Positions 23,001 through 38,000 of a stretch of 64,000 bases of DNA are shown one piece after another (positions within the stretch are counted from its first letter, which is position 1; every line of letters begins with the position of its first letter). The stretch spans positions 15,650,736-15,714,735 of the forward strand of contig CM072893.1 in NCBI GenBank assembly GCA_037013685.1. The letters are read 5' to 3'. The stretch comes from Acridotheres tristis (lineage: Eukaryota; Chordata; Aves; Passeriformes; Sturnidae). Position numbers and translations under genes: made by a program. The notes beneath the pieces were generated by a model that was not told the origin of the DNA, ran no database searches, and worked only from the letters and a program-made list of their open reading frames with translations.

Positions 23001-26000
23001 CTGTCTTGGCCAATTCAAAGTAGAAGTGAGCAGCTGCCTCTGAGGGCTGGTTTGGGACATGAGGAGCATGGCTCTCCAGCCGCCTCCCTTTATACCTAGA
23101 AGAAAGAAAGAGGAATCTTTCAGACAAGTACCCCAAGTTCAACAGTTGGAGCTCCCGTCTTTAGGGTTCAAAGGAAACAAAGCAAATTTTCCCCAAAAAG
23201 TATTTCCCAATGCACATGTGCCAGGTCCTCAGCATCAGGCCTAGAGGTTGCCTCTGTGCATTGGTATTATTCATTACCTGCCAACTTCCACAGTCTTTGC
23301 ACGAGCTCCCCCACTGGCTCTCCTACTGCCACTGGAAGAGGAAGATCCCAGTGAATCACTTGAAGAACTGCTGATGCTGTCACTGTCCTGTCCTCTCCCC
23401 CAGGATGTTGTGGCCCAGCCCCCACGTAGGGGACGCCGACTGAGCGTTGGAGAACTGTCAGAGGTGGTTTCAGGAGCACTGCTGTCAATACTAGCCATGC
23501 CTACAACACCAGAATCGACATAGAAATGTCACCAGGGTTGGTAAATGCAATGCAGGTAGGTAAACTCTGAACCATATCACCTGCAGTACCAACTAAGATT
23601 AGGTGTGTCAGTGACCGACTTAGGGCTGACAGGTATTCGTTGTAAATTAAGAGCGATTAAACCAAATCAATTTGGCCACAGATATCAGTGTCATTTTGTA
23701 GTTCTTGGATTAAAATGCAGAAGATTCCAAGAATTCCCCCTTCACACCATCACAGCCACTCACTCCACCTGCCAAGCTTTGTGGCAGAGTATAACAACAA
23801 GAAGCAAATATACAGACAAAGTCAAGTTCCACAGATTATACGAATAGGAAGAAAGTCTTTCAGATATATGCTGCACAACCTTCACATCCTCTGCTTCTAA
23901 CTTACACCCTTCCCAAGAGAAGTGTAGAGAGGCAGTAGCTTCTCTGAATTTGTTTCTGGATCCAGGAGCACAGTGCTGCACTCCCAGAGTCAGCAGTCAT
24001 TCAGCTCCAGGTATCTAATCTACCACACAGAATATAACTGGTGCAAGAAAGGCATGGTATCTTGCCATACAGAAAGGGTCAGGAAATTTATGGAGCAAAT
24101 CTTACTTGTCCATGTCAAACACCTCAGAGACACTCACCTGCTTCTGTTGTTCAGGAAAGGCTGTCATGTAAAATCCCAGAGTCATAGAACAGACTGCTCA
24201 GAGCCCATCCAGCCTGGTCTTGAACCGTCCCAGGGATGGGGCATCCACCACTTCTCTGTGCAATCTGTTCAGAGCCTCACGACCCTCACAAAAAAGAACT
24301 TCTTCCTAATGTCCCTCTAAATCTCTCCCCTTTCAGTTTAAAGGTGTTTACCCTTTGTCACATCACTACACATCCTTGTAAAAAGTCCCTCTCTGGCTTT
24401 CTTGAGTACACCCCAGCAGACTGCCTAACAAAGCATTGGATGCTGTATGAGCTAGTCCATTCTCACCTGTGTGTTTTTTCTTCTGCCTGACAGGTGAACC
24501 CCAGCATCTCCCATTGTATCCACCTCGGTTTCCAAGGGCCAGACGACTGGGGACCTTTCCCTCTTGTTTCAAAATGGTGGCCTCTGCAGCTGGCTCACAG
24601 GGGGACCTCTGAGAGCTCTCTGCATAAACAGAACAGTGACAAGGTAAACATCATGTTGTTTCTGTATTTCTAAAACCAGACATGGCCATTTAAAAGATAC
24701 AAATATCAAAATATAAAGGATTTTTATAAAATTAATGGTATTTACAAGCAGGATTATCTCAGTTTTCTTTCAGTTATAAAGCAGATCATCTGACACTCGG
24801 CCAAGAACTTTTAACTCAAGATTTGGAAAAGAGGCTGTAACTATGGAAAATTTTAGCATAGCTGTTACAAAGCACTTCTTACCCTGTGTACTCTTCTCCA
24901 CAAAGTTCTCAGGACTGCTCTGGACTGCAGTGCTTACAGCAGCTTGCTGAGTTACAGAAGTCCCTGGAAGCTGCTGGATAGCTGCAGCAGACTGAGCAGC
25001 ATGTTTGGAAGGAGATTTTTGATTTGCAACTGTAGGCTTGCTGGATGAGTAGAAGGAACTCAGCGTCTGTGGCTTGTGAGTTTGACTCTCTCTGTCCAGG
25101 AGTTTGTCTAAGATCTTTAATAACAACGAAAAAAAAAAAGGATTCAGCAGAAAAGTTAAGAGACCAGGCATGACACTAAGACAGAGGGAAAATACCAAAT
25201 CAACTTCCTGGTGGACAACAAATTTCATTTTTTGGAGAAAAAAATAAAATGCTTATTTTCTAGAAAATATGCATGATCTTCCTGCACCAAAGAGCAGTGC
25301 ACAGTTGAGAGCCATGTGGTCTGCATTACCTGGGGAAGCAAAGACTCGGTAATATCACATTTTCTCTTGAAACAGCCACTGGCTTTACTTGAAAAGCACC
25401 CAAACCTCACAAAAAAGAAGCAATTCTGATACATCAAGGACAGAATGGAGAATTCTAAATTTACTTTTGCCAGATGTTGTTTAAAATTTAGAATTAAAAC
25501 AAAAATTCCACACTCACCATTCAGAAAATCCTGTCATACATTACAGAGAAACTAGAAAAGCCACTATAGAAACTGCTTAATACTGGCCTAGAGTAACATT
25601 TTCTTTTTGTAACTTATTATGTAATTGGGGAACAATGCATCACCACATTCTAAGGGTTATTCCACTTCTGCTGTTTATTCTCCATATTTAATCAACACCA
25701 GAAGTCTGAAAGACCATTCATGTGCAGATGATTGATATCATAGAGTCCCTGTTATTCCCTGGAGAAGAGTATAGCAGAAATGCTTCTCTTCTAGGAGACA
25801 AAAAGACACTAATAATGTAGTTCTTGCTGTGTAGGAGGATTTCTGAACATAAAAGATTAATAAAACCCTTTCTGACGCTTCAGCAGTTTTCAATTTTTTT
25901 TTTTTCTTCCTTTGGGGTGGACACGCAGAGTTTTATTCTCTCTTGCATAGGAAATTAAGACACAGGTGTACTGAACTAGTATATCAAAGAGATGAGAGGT

Positions 26001-29000
26001 TAAGAAACAGAGGCTTTGCTAGCTGTACTGCTCTACAAACCAATACCCCTGCAGCAAAACATATGCAACTCCCAGACCACACATAGACTGCACACCAAAA
26101 ACCCTTAGGATTGGACTTGTCTTAGCAATAAAAGCACTAACAACACATCTCCTGACTGGATCTTAAGAAATCTAGTGAAAGAATGCCTCTCCCAGGGCAA
26201 TGCACTCTCTACAATCAGGTTTTGCAGCAGTGGATGAATATAAATACCACAACATAGCTTGTAAAACGTCAGTATGTGACACAGCAACTTATACTCACTG
26301 GCAAAACTATCAAATCCATCAAAACCCAAACATGGTTTTGCCTTCCTTCTCCCTCTCCCCTTTCAAAGGGAAACTCACCTTCTTCAGCTTAGACTGATCA
26401 TCCTTGTAAGTAATCATCAGGGCTAGAGCCAAATCCCCTTTCTCCCTTCGTGTGCCTTCACACAACAGAGGATGTTCTGCTTCACTAACAGTTGTTTTCA
26501 TACCTGCAGCCCATAAAAGAGAGGATGAAGAGACAAGTGAGCTCACGGGACTACACTACATCCTGAGTGCTGTCTATACCTCAGACTGTTTTATTCACCT
26601 CACTGTTACAGGCAAAATAAGATCTTTCCCCCATTTTTCTGTTAAATTCAGGAATAGGCTATGAATAAAGAGAAGTTGCAGTCTGTCCCTAGAATACTGA
26701 GTAATACAGCTGTCAGAACAACCAGATACTAAAAGGCACAAGAAGAGTCCAGGCAAGCCTACAAGCCTATCTTGAAACAAACCTTTTGTATAAGCCAGCA
26801 TTCCAACACCATAAAAAACTCATCATCTTTCTTTCAGAGATGAGGCAACAGAGAATAGGCCTTGTCTAATCCATTTTATTCCTTTTTGCATACTACTTTA
26901 AAACATGCATACAGTATTGTCAACATAACAAATATATAATCACTGCTTTGTTGTTGAAGCAAATGAGGCAAGAATTCAGTATTACTCTAAGATCCTGAAT
27001 TATATGATAATGCTTGAGAATACTTCTGCTAGTCTTTCACTACCATTGTCTCATCTCTTCAGAAATGATTGCCTTTTGTTCTCTGAAACTGTCCATTTCC
27101 ACTGAAGTCCAGGCAATACATATTTCATGACAAAAGAGCAAGCAGAAAGCTGAAATTCATATTACTACCTAAACACTGAGTTCTCGTCCCATATTCTCCT
27201 TCCATTTTTTCACAGCTTTGCAAGGATACCTCAACCCTGGCATGTAGAATCCTGCATCTTGTTCTGTCAAACTCTGCAAACACTTCTATTTCTGCACCAA
27301 ACTGGAATGAACTACTAACTCACCATTCAAAATGGGAAAAGTATGCCAAACATGGATGAAGGCAAACTTTTCTTGTAAAAGATTCTTACCAAGAGCAGCA
27401 ACAGCTGCCTCAAAACCAAGCTCTTCGTCTCCAGGCATTTCATTATTCCAATTACGGCTCGGGGGTCTAGAGCCTGTAGGAGAAACCACTGAAAGAAGAA
27501 AATAATATTAATGTTCATCTTTCAAAGCTAAGGCTTCAAAGCAAAAGACATTTCTGAGAGCTTTCTGAAATTCCAGAGCTTCCTATGGTCCAGCATAAAA
27601 GCAGCAAAGTCAGTCATTTTTAACTATTTTACAAACACACAGAGTGCTGAAATGTGTTGAGTGCTGAAATGTGCTGCAGCTGTTTTCAAATGCAGGCAAA
27701 AAAGAAACAGTTCCACCGAGGAACAAAATATCTTTAAAGCAACGTAGAGGCAAGTGCAAACAACAGTACACGAAGACTAAAACTTTGGTTTTTCTTATAC
27801 AGAAGACAGCTTCTCTTTGAAAATCCCTCAAGACCTGGCATCTCAGAATATGCCCTGCACACACTCAGGCTGATGCAGTCAGTACCTGGAGTGCACAGCA
27901 CATCAAATATAAAGCTTGCCAACATCAGAGGCAGGACAGGACGGTAATCACACAATGTCCCTTCTCGCAGCTCTTCAGCTCTTCCTCGAATAGTGTTCAT
28001 CTCATTGGTGCCCAAGGGAATCTTCTTCAAGAGGGCTGCAATCTCAGATTCCTGATAAGCCAACTTCACCTGGTAGTATCCACAAAGAAACAAAAGAAGA
28101 ACTGTCAACAGCACAGTCCCCTGTGGGGAGCAGACCATTTTCCTATACATAAAGTACAGCAATAGTTTTTATTAGTTTATTAAATGATAGCAATGCTTAT
28201 CAGCCTAGCCACCTTTACCATTTTCTCCACAATGAAAACAGGTTTTCAAATCTAGTAACAATCTTGCTTCATATTTTTATGAAGTTTTTTTATTCAAATC
28301 ATCACTCTTCAGCTGCATATAGAAAAAATGCATCAGCTCTCAGAAGAACATCAGCAGAAGTGTTTGACAGGATAAGCCAGTGGAAAAGGTGGTTACTTGT
28401 AATTGTAGGAAGAAAGGATGTTCCCTTAAGTGATACACCCATTTGAGACACCATAGACTGATTAGCAGAAGAATGGGCACATCCTGGCAGCACACATGCC
28501 ATCAGGATGAAGACATTTCACTACTCTGTGCCTGTATTCTCTCCATTCTTAACACATGAAAGTAATAGTTTTCTTTAGGCAGCAAGTGATTGCCAATCTC
28601 ACAATCTTCTAATAAAACCACAAGAAGTACAGATAATTAGTGTAATAATTGTAGTTGGTGGATAACTAGCAACAATACACACTCTAAGGGACTGAACAAC
28701 CCTGCAGGGAAAAGCAAGGCAGCTGTAAATCACACAGACATGGTATTCACTGGACAGTTTCTTTCAAAACAGGAATCCTCATAGTAATCAAGGAGTGTCC
28801 AAAATAATATGCTTGCACAGCGCATTGCTCATTTGCCAGTGAATGTGGTATCAGCAAAAGCAGCAATTTTCAAACACGTAACAATCGCACCAATTCACCC
28901 TAAGGAATAACTTTCAAACCATTTCAGCGATGCAAATATGGACAAATATGGATATTTACAAATGACTTTATTTTCCCCAGATTAGTGAAGCAAAATGGAA

Positions 29001-32000
29001 ACATATTTAAGATGATAACCAGGCTGTTCTAATCAAAATAATTTATCCATAAAATATTTTGTACTCATTTAAATATGTTCAGACCTATAGCTTCATGTGA
29101 AATCAAAGACCTTTTGGCACATGAGGTCTGAGCTTCCTATCACTGAAGGTAACAACAGCTGAAGAGATATTGCAAATAAGTTTTTTAGCAGATCAACATG
29201 TGCTAATGGGACGTGCTAATGGAACTCAATTTAGTTGCACTGCACTCCATTTTAAGAAAACATAAAAGCACAACCAAACCTCAGGTGCTGAAATTTAAAC
29301 CATGTGAGCAAACACATTCCAGCAGAACAACATTCATGAATACTGGTTTTCTGAGATATTTCATTACCTCCAGAGCCTTGGTAGAGGCAGGTGGTCTCTG
29401 CAGCTCCAGAGCAAACATTCCTATTCGGAAGGCCAGGTTGTGGTACTCCAGCCGCTCACTCAAGACAGTCAGCAGGAAAGCAGCTTTAGACAAGGTGTTG
29501 GTTGCCATCCATGTCTGCTTGCTGGTTGACACCTTGTTCTTTTTGCCCTGTTTGAGGAGGAATTTGTCACAGAACACTTTCCTAAACATCCTAAATGACT
29601 CTATTCTTGTCCTCTTATCCTTTGCAATAATTATAGACAGGAGAAATAAAATCAAAATGTATTGTATTCTTCCTTTTGCTGAGGAATCTCAAATTTCAGT
29701 GGTTACCATTGAACATCATTGCTTCCCCTATGTCACCCCAGCACAACACAGTGGAAGAGCTGGCCTGTGGACAAGACACATGTGCCCTATTGGACTGGTG
29801 CTGTGCAGGCAGATGTCACACGCCTGTCCCTTCCAAGAGAATCCTTCTATACAACAAACACTGCTTAGTGTCACTACAACTGAGTTTTCAGAAGTTTATG
29901 CTTATCTCCTGTCCAACCCTCTTATCCTAAAACAGCAAAACTACTAACATTTCCAGTGACGGAGACTATGAAATAGGAGACCAAGGTTTTGGAGAGAAAC
30001 ACAAGAAACAGGGTCACCTGCACAGAGCTGCACTAAAATCAAGACTACTGATAGTTGCTGCCATCTCTCTACCTTAGTTGGTGGCTGCTCCACTTTGAGA
30101 TCTGGAGGGTTGGCCAGTAGGTCCCTGGCAAGCTCTACAGTCAAGCGGCAAGCCTCATTACTGTACCCATGTGCATACAGTGCCTCTGCACAGGCAAACA
30201 GGATCTGCAAGAAGGAACAAATGGTCATATTCAAACCACACTATCCCAGCCTGGAGTTAAGCCTGCTCAAACCACTTGTCACAAAAACTGCAAGCACAAT
30301 TCACAACTTCAGCAGCAGGTATTCTCAGAGTCCTCCTTGCCTAGTCCTTCACCACCAGTACTTTAAGCACCCCTAAAAAGCCTTTTCTTACATCATTAAG
30401 TCCCATCCTCTCTCCAAGTGCTATGAGATCAGAGAATAGCTCAAAAAAAACCTACACCTCCAACCTCCACCATTTCCACGCATTGCCATTTGGCTGCTTG
30501 GTTATAGAGGTGCAACCTCTAAACACATTTTATTGTTATTACAGGAATGAGACACAGTTTATTTAGACTGCCTCTCCTTTCCAAAGAGCTTCTTCTTAAA
30601 TGGCTAGATTTAAAGTTTTCTTGCTGAGCATGTCTCAGTCTCATTTTTAATTTCAGATAATTTTTGCCATTTCCAAGGGTGAGACTAGGCAAAAAGCATA
30701 CACTGTTTTGTCTACATTTGTAAAACCTGGAGTGTGAGGTGGGACAAGCTAAAACTGGGACACACAGTTAGCACAGAAATATGGAATCAAGCTTGTGGAA
30801 AAACAGATGTATGCTACCCACTGCATTAGGCCTGTAAATACCTTATGACACAGTAGGTTAACACAACATTATAATTAAGCACTTGATTTAACAACATCCT
30901 AGGTTAAGTGTGACAAGCTATGAGGGTGGTGAGACCATGATTTATACAGCACATAAAACTGCAAAACAGCAGTTTGAACTAGATGCAGCTCACCTCCATC
31001 CGGTTCTCCTGTTCCAGAGGCTTTATACCAGCAAATACATCCTGCTCTTCTTCAATTCCCCCTTCACACTTGTCATCATCTTCCTTGGCTACCTCTTGTG
31101 GATTCAGATAGTACACCTGATAATCATCTTCCTCTTCTCCGTCATCCCCTCCCCCCGCTGCACCATTCTCTCCTACTTCCTCTGGCTTCAGACTCACGCC
31201 ACCAGAGTTCTCATCCGCGGAAGGCAGGTCATCATCGCCACTACCCATCTCCCCCACGGGATCCTTGGGGGATTTCTTGGCCATGGAACTGCTCCTGACA
31301 GTGGGCTCAGGTCCCTCAGAGAAGTACACTCCACCATCCTCCTCAAAGGCATCCCTGTAGCTCCTGCTCAGTGGACTTTCTGCAAAACTAAACGTGTTGC
31401 TGGCTTCTGCCCCCAGTGCCAAGCTGCTGTCATCCAGGCTCATCTCTGCCAAGTCAGGCTCCAGAGAGCTGTCCTCACTGCTCATACGGCGTTTCCCACT
31501 ATGTTTACTGGTCAAGCCTTTGCTCACTGGCAACTTTGCTTTGCTCACTGCAGTCTTATAGACAGCTTTATCCCCTTCTGCCGAGAGCCGTCTCAGAACC
31601 CTCTGTGGCGTTTCAGAGACAACTTTCCGCTTGCCAGTGAGTTCTTTTGGCCGAACCGCAGGCTCCTGGGGAGAGGGCCGCAGCCTGTCCCCGGGCTGCA
31701 CACATGGTCCCCCGGGCTCCTGGCCGTGGCTCCTACCAGCCTCACAGGCACTTTCTGCACACTGCAACCGGCAGCTCCTCTGCTGGATGGCCTTTACCCA
31801 ACAGAACGAGTTCTTCTTGTCAGTGCTGCTATATGTAATCCCAGGAATGGGATAAGCTTCCTCCCAGTTGAAGTAACAGGCTTCTACAGCTGGCTTGAAA
31901 CCTTGGAAGAGCTTCTCCAGTGATTTCTTGTGCTGACCCCTCTTAACATTATCTATGACTTTCAGCTGCCACTGTCTGAGCTGTGAGCAAAGATCCCTGC

Positions 32001-35000
32001 GCCTAAAAGAAGGAAGAGGACAGATTAGGAAGCAGACACAAAAATCACCTGTGACAAACTAGTTAACCCATAGAATACTTCCTTCCTTTGGCCAAAAACA
32101 CCATCTGCTGAATTAAGTTAATGCTAAATATAGACAGCACTAATAATAAGACTAGCTGAAAAAAAGCAAACAGGTGTATTAACAACTGGGTTCTAGACAG
32201 GTTCATGATCCAGAAACAAAACGTAAACATGAAAGCACAATACAAACTGGAGGTTTAAAATAAAATACCGTCTGCCCTGTTTGCTTATCTGCCCTAAATA
32301 AGGTGTTATCTCAGCAGTCTTAGATGAGTGAGTACCTTGGGGAACTGCCCTTGGAAACACTCATAAAACAGTTTGCAGCAGCTGTGAAACAGCCCTGTGA
32401 ATAACCCCAGTTAAGGCATTCACAAGCCTAACCTAAATAGCCTACCCAGGGAAGCACGATGACAGATAGGACCACCTAATATCCCTCCCAGGCATTTACC
32501 TCTTTACCCTAATGTGCCTGTATAGAGGCCAACAATTTAATTTAAGCTTTAGAAGGCTATCCTCAGGAGAACAAACTGTTGCAAACCACAGGGACACAGC
32601 AATAACTGATGTTCAAATAACTCTGAAGAAGCAGCAAGCAGGCAGGATTACATAGACTCATGTTACATAGTTAGTTCCATGCCTCCACATTACTATGGGA
32701 AGAACAAAGCAGTTCTGCATTTTCCAGCTCAAAAATCTCACATGGGGCCTTCACACTTGAGCAAAACAGTCTAAATGGTGATCTAATTCAAGAGAAAAAA
32801 ACATTTGCAGAAATTTCACCAGGTGTCTCAATCAGCTGCCATTCTGTTTCTGCCACACATTTGTGATGTATAATTCCAACACTTCAATCCTATCAGATTT
32901 CCTACCAAAAGTAAAAGGACAAGAACACAAAATAAAAATTGAGGTGACCCAATTTAAGTGCAAAGGGTATTAGGACAAAAGGGACTAAACAAAACGGACT
33001 ACTTATATTTGTCCACTCAAGAAATTAATTAACCAGGAAACATACTGGTAGGGCTTAATCAAGAAGATTTTCAGAAGGAAAAAGGAGCAGGATCTACTTG
33101 GGAAGGGTAACATAAGGATGATAATCTGTGAAGTATCCTTATGATTCACTGTAAGGATTGTGAAGCACAAGTAGAAGAGGGTCCTTGGAGACTATTCAAA
33201 CACTAAGAGAATAGGTAATCAAGCAGGAGCATTTGAATTATTCATTAGCTCAAGTAGAAGTTCTGAGGAAATCTGAACTGCATCAAATAACTCAAATGTG
33301 AATATACATAGCACAACTTCATACGTTATTAATGGCCAAAATACTTTATGCTTTTTCTGTGATTTGTTTGATGCTTGTGTTTATTTTAAGCCTTGTTCCC
33401 AGTTTCCTACAGTTTTTGTCTTCAACACCTATATTTAGCTACTTCATATTGTAAACTGTACAAGACAGAAACTGCATCCATTCTATCGTCCCTGATGTGC
33501 CTTTCGTAGGACATTTTATTAATATTACACAATTCAGAGAAAGCAAATCCTGTTAACATGTGATTGTTCTGAAATTACCATCCTGTTTTCATTTGTTCTG
33601 AGAAACTTCTGAGAATTTATAGCACATGAAACTAATCCAATCCATTTTACACATCACACTTTGTAGACAAGATGTACAAAACAAACTATTACAATGTCAA
33701 CCACAGTATCTCAACAGGAGCTCTCAGTACCTCCTCTGCTATTCAACTAGTTCTAAATAAAAATGGTGCTAAATAAAGACGGCAGTGATTTACCAAATCA
33801 CAATATGGTTTAGAAATCTGCAGAAGCCACACAGTTTTTCATTAGACAATTGAAAATGCTGACTGAAAAATCATACACTGGTGACACTGTTTACCAGTAC
33901 GCTGCAGAGAACAAACTCCTTAAAAGCACAGAAAGCAAGAACTGGTTCATCTTGAAACACGCAATAGTAAATGACTGGGCTAAACAGAATTCCATTAAAC
34001 TGCTGAATGGTTAAACATAGAAACCTTTAAAATTAATTGGTAGCTGGTGCTATCATTCAAATTCATGTTCTCCACTGGAACTCTAAAATGCAGAATTACA
34101 CCCGTATGTAAGAAAGGACTCTCAGAAAACAAATTAGTCACACTACTTGATGTTGCTAAAAGTAAGCAGCAACAGCAATTAAAGTAATTATAGTGCTCTG
34201 AATGTTACATAGCACATAGTCCAGAAGGACTAATGGTTGAACAGGTATTGAGGTAATTATAAAAACATATGAAATCTACAGGATGAAACTCTATAGTGTG
34301 GTTGAGTATCAGAAATTAAAGAGACAGGAACTGAGTCTGGACCTCACCTCTGTGGACTAATAGTTGGGTCGAGGACAGCCAGCCTCCAAAGAACCACCAT
34401 CTCATCACACATGCTTGCACAAGCATGAGCAGCGACTTCTGACTGGCCATTGCTGCGTCCCGTGTGCCCACTCGCGCTGCTGTGCGACGCGGACGTTCGC
34501 ACGCTGTACCACCAGCCCGTTATCTGCACAACAAAAAGTTCAGTGGAGCTGTGTTGTGGCCAACATCGCATCCCCTGCTCTCAACTTTATTTCATAACCC
34601 CAAGGAGACAGGATCTGTAGTTAATACCAGGCTTTCATTTGACTCCAAAATAACTACGATCATTAAAGCAGTATTATTTTGTGAGAACTAAGGGCCTCAA
34701 AACTTCTCTGGTTAGAAGGTTAGAAGGCACATGCCCAAAAAACAAAACACTCACAGGACATTCACTTCCTAGAGGCCTTCATACTTGGAGAGAAAAAGTG
34801 AACGAATGTGATAAATGAAGCATTTCCTTTCCCTTGCTCAAAGTCGAGGTATAGGATGGACCGATATTGAAACTTACACCACAGTTTATATTACAGACTG
34901 AGGTCAAAGTCCTGAACTGTCAAAGAAAACCTTTTTTGTAATATTATTTTGACAGAATAATAAAAAAAAAAGTATTGCTTCAATCCACCAAAATGTATTT

Positions 35001-38000
35001 TCCATAAAGATAACAAAAGAAACTGAGCTTCTACCACACAACATATGTATTTAGTTTTTATCAAAATGACAACTCATACATGATGTGCTTTGCTTAAAAA
35101 AAAGCAGAAACAGAACAACAGTAAAATAAATCACCTTGATTTGGAAAAAAATCAAATCAAATATGCTGAACAAAAGAAAGCAGACTCGACATACTCATGT
35201 TAGAATAACTGAGGCATTTGGGGAACACACTGTTACCAGAACATCACTAAATCAGAACAAGAGCAAACTTTTAGCGTGGAGAAGCACATACTTACAATAC
35301 ATAGGCTATCAAAATAATTGTATTCAGCCATGGGTCGTATAGACACAAAGCACCAGTTACAGGCTCTGCCTGGTTCCCCAAAACATCCCCCACTCCAAGC
35401 AAAGAGATACCTGCTCATAGTTGAGACACTGGTCAGTCAGAATCTCCAGCAAAGGAGCTGCATTGCTATCCCGTCTCTTAAACATCTCCCGCACAATGGA
35501 AAGCAAGTTCCAGATTCCTTCAGGTTCTCTTCCTCGCAGGGGACGCAGCAGACAAGCCCACTCAGCAGCAGCTGGTGGCTCAGTGGAAGACAGATACATT
35601 GAATTCACATCACTGTACATAAAGCAGAAGAATAAGGAGAAAAAAATGAATCAAGCACAGCCATACAAAATCCCGAGTATAATCAACATCCAGAAATATA
35701 TTTGCTCTTCAATGGCACAGACACGAGTAACCTAAAAGACAGAATGCATAATGAGCTCAAGAACTCCACACAAGCAAAATATTGTACAAATATAGTCTGC
35801 TCTACTGAAATAACAGTGAAGAAGCTACACAGAAATACAGTCCAGAAGAACCAGACCATGAAACTGAGCATCCTTTAGTCCAAGGCATACAGGCTATATG
35901 GTGAATGAATTTACAGATAACATGAACATCACATTTTCCCTTCAATAAGAAACAGCTTACCTGAAAACAACAGGAGAGGGTCCACAGAATTTATGAAGGG
36001 TTTTCTTTATGTTGTCACTTAGAGTAGATTCATCTAAGTACCAGGTGCTTTGATCTGATGCAGAAGGTCCAGCAGTGGGATCTTACAAAATAAAAACATT
36101 TACAGTCTGCAAGCTTTGAAGATATTTTACTCTATGCACCCAACCACAGAGTACACCAGCAGTGCTACCCAAGTTATTTCACCCATTGCTGAACAACCTA
36201 TTCAGAATTATCTTAAAATGCTACCATAACATTACCTTCAATATTACCAACATTAAATTAGCAGCTTCTTCTTGACCAGAAGAGTAATGCAGCACTAAAA
36301 TAGGAATGTTTTAACATCTGTGGTAGCCAACAATTAGGTAAGCTACCCCAAGTCACAGCTAACTCAGTCTAGTGTTACAAATAGTCCAATTTTAAGCAGG
36401 AATCTGAGGGAGGTCCCCTCCAGTCAACGCTTCCAAAAGTCTATGTTTAATACCAAAATAAAAAGAAAAACATTTTGTTAGAAAGTGCATTGCCTGATGC
36501 TCGCTTCCTCTGCAAGCACTCTGAGGTGCCTGTTGTGCCATATATACATGTAAGTGCCAATATTCATCCTTTTCTCTTGATTTCCATCTGCAATCCAAGC
36601 TACAGGCTAACAAATCAGTTCAGAAACCTGAAGCAATGGAATCATCCTCTTCCTATCTGTGATACTTATTTCAGAGTGCTGAAATAAGATCTATTAAAAT
36701 TACCTGGGGCTCCACACACTGTGTTGATGGCAGTAGACTGGGAAGATAATAACTCGTCCAGCAAGCGCTGAGCCGTTGGAAGAATCTGCAAACATTAAGC
36801 AACTTTCAATATACACAGTATTTCTCATCTTGTTACACCCAGCCAAAGATCGTGACTGAAGCACTCCGGCAATTTCGGGAGTATGGAATACAGAGCTATG
36901 TTGTCAGATAGGGCGACAGAGGGTGCTAAAGATCACACAACGGACACCAGCTGTCACACCTCTCACAGCCCACAAAAGGCTCACTTTCTGCAGTCACACC
37001 CTAAGAAGTAAACAAAAGCATCATAGTTTATTAGCTCCTTTCTCATTTCTTGAGGAATAGGAGCCTACAGAAATTGATACTGTAACTGATTTTGAGAGCT
37101 AGGAAAACCACTGCCGTCAAGATCACCATTTTCCTGGACTTTGAAAGATCTTTACTTCTTGTTCCTAAATCATTTCTCTAAACCCCACGCAAATGGGAGC
37201 AGGGGAGCAAAATAAAATACATCTACACACTATTTTTGGGGCAGACTCTAGCTTATTTACCCTCCAGTTAGCAAAGGGATACAGTAGTAAATGAATGCAA
37301 TTTCAGCACTAACTAATCATAGCCTCTGGACCAGCTTAGAGCATAAGCAGAGAAGGTTCACACTGACTGTAAAATCCTATGTAGATATACTCTTCACATG
37401 TTATTTTTGAAAGAAAAATGCAGAGTAGAAGGAGTTTTTGCCCCTCACACTAAGTCCGGGCTGGAAGCGTAGATCCATTTAGCCTTTAGTAGATATGCAC
37501 AGAACAGGCAAATTGTTAATCCACATAATTAGGATTGCAACAGAATGTCTGATATTCCCCACCTCTCTCCATACAAAAGCTGAGATAAAAGAGCACTTTT
37601 ACTGTAAAGAAAGGCCTTTCAGTACACCTATATTTGCCAATAATACAGATACATCTCAAACAGATGGAAGAAAAAGTGCTTTAGAAGGATATTTTGCATT
37701 TTAATCACCTAAAGAAACAAATACAGCATTAAGCTATTTTGTACCTTTTTTCCAGTACTACATATTTCAAGAAAATTCAGAGGTCTCAGCAGTCACACCT
37801 TAAGGCTGAAGTACTAGGAACCTGCAGTGACTTTCCTTCAGTCTTCTTTGCTAAGATATTCATGCTTAATTGGAATAGGAATACTGGCTTCATAAGGAAA
37901 AATAGCTCTTGGGCAAAGAAGTAATGTATTCCAGCTGCTTTTCCATGATTTTCATAGATACAGAAAACACTTTCAACAGAGATTCTGAAAAACATCTAGC

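Noticed and set aside
29213..29947. 244-codon open frame on the + strand
   Set aside because: It runs antisense through ZSWIM8 exon 12 and into intron sequence on both sides, with no recognisable domain and no splice or promoter context.
30910..31923. 337-codon open frame on the + strand
   Set aside because: It is the antisense of ZSWIM8 exon 10; the minus-strand frame is the conserved one and the + product has no family likeness.
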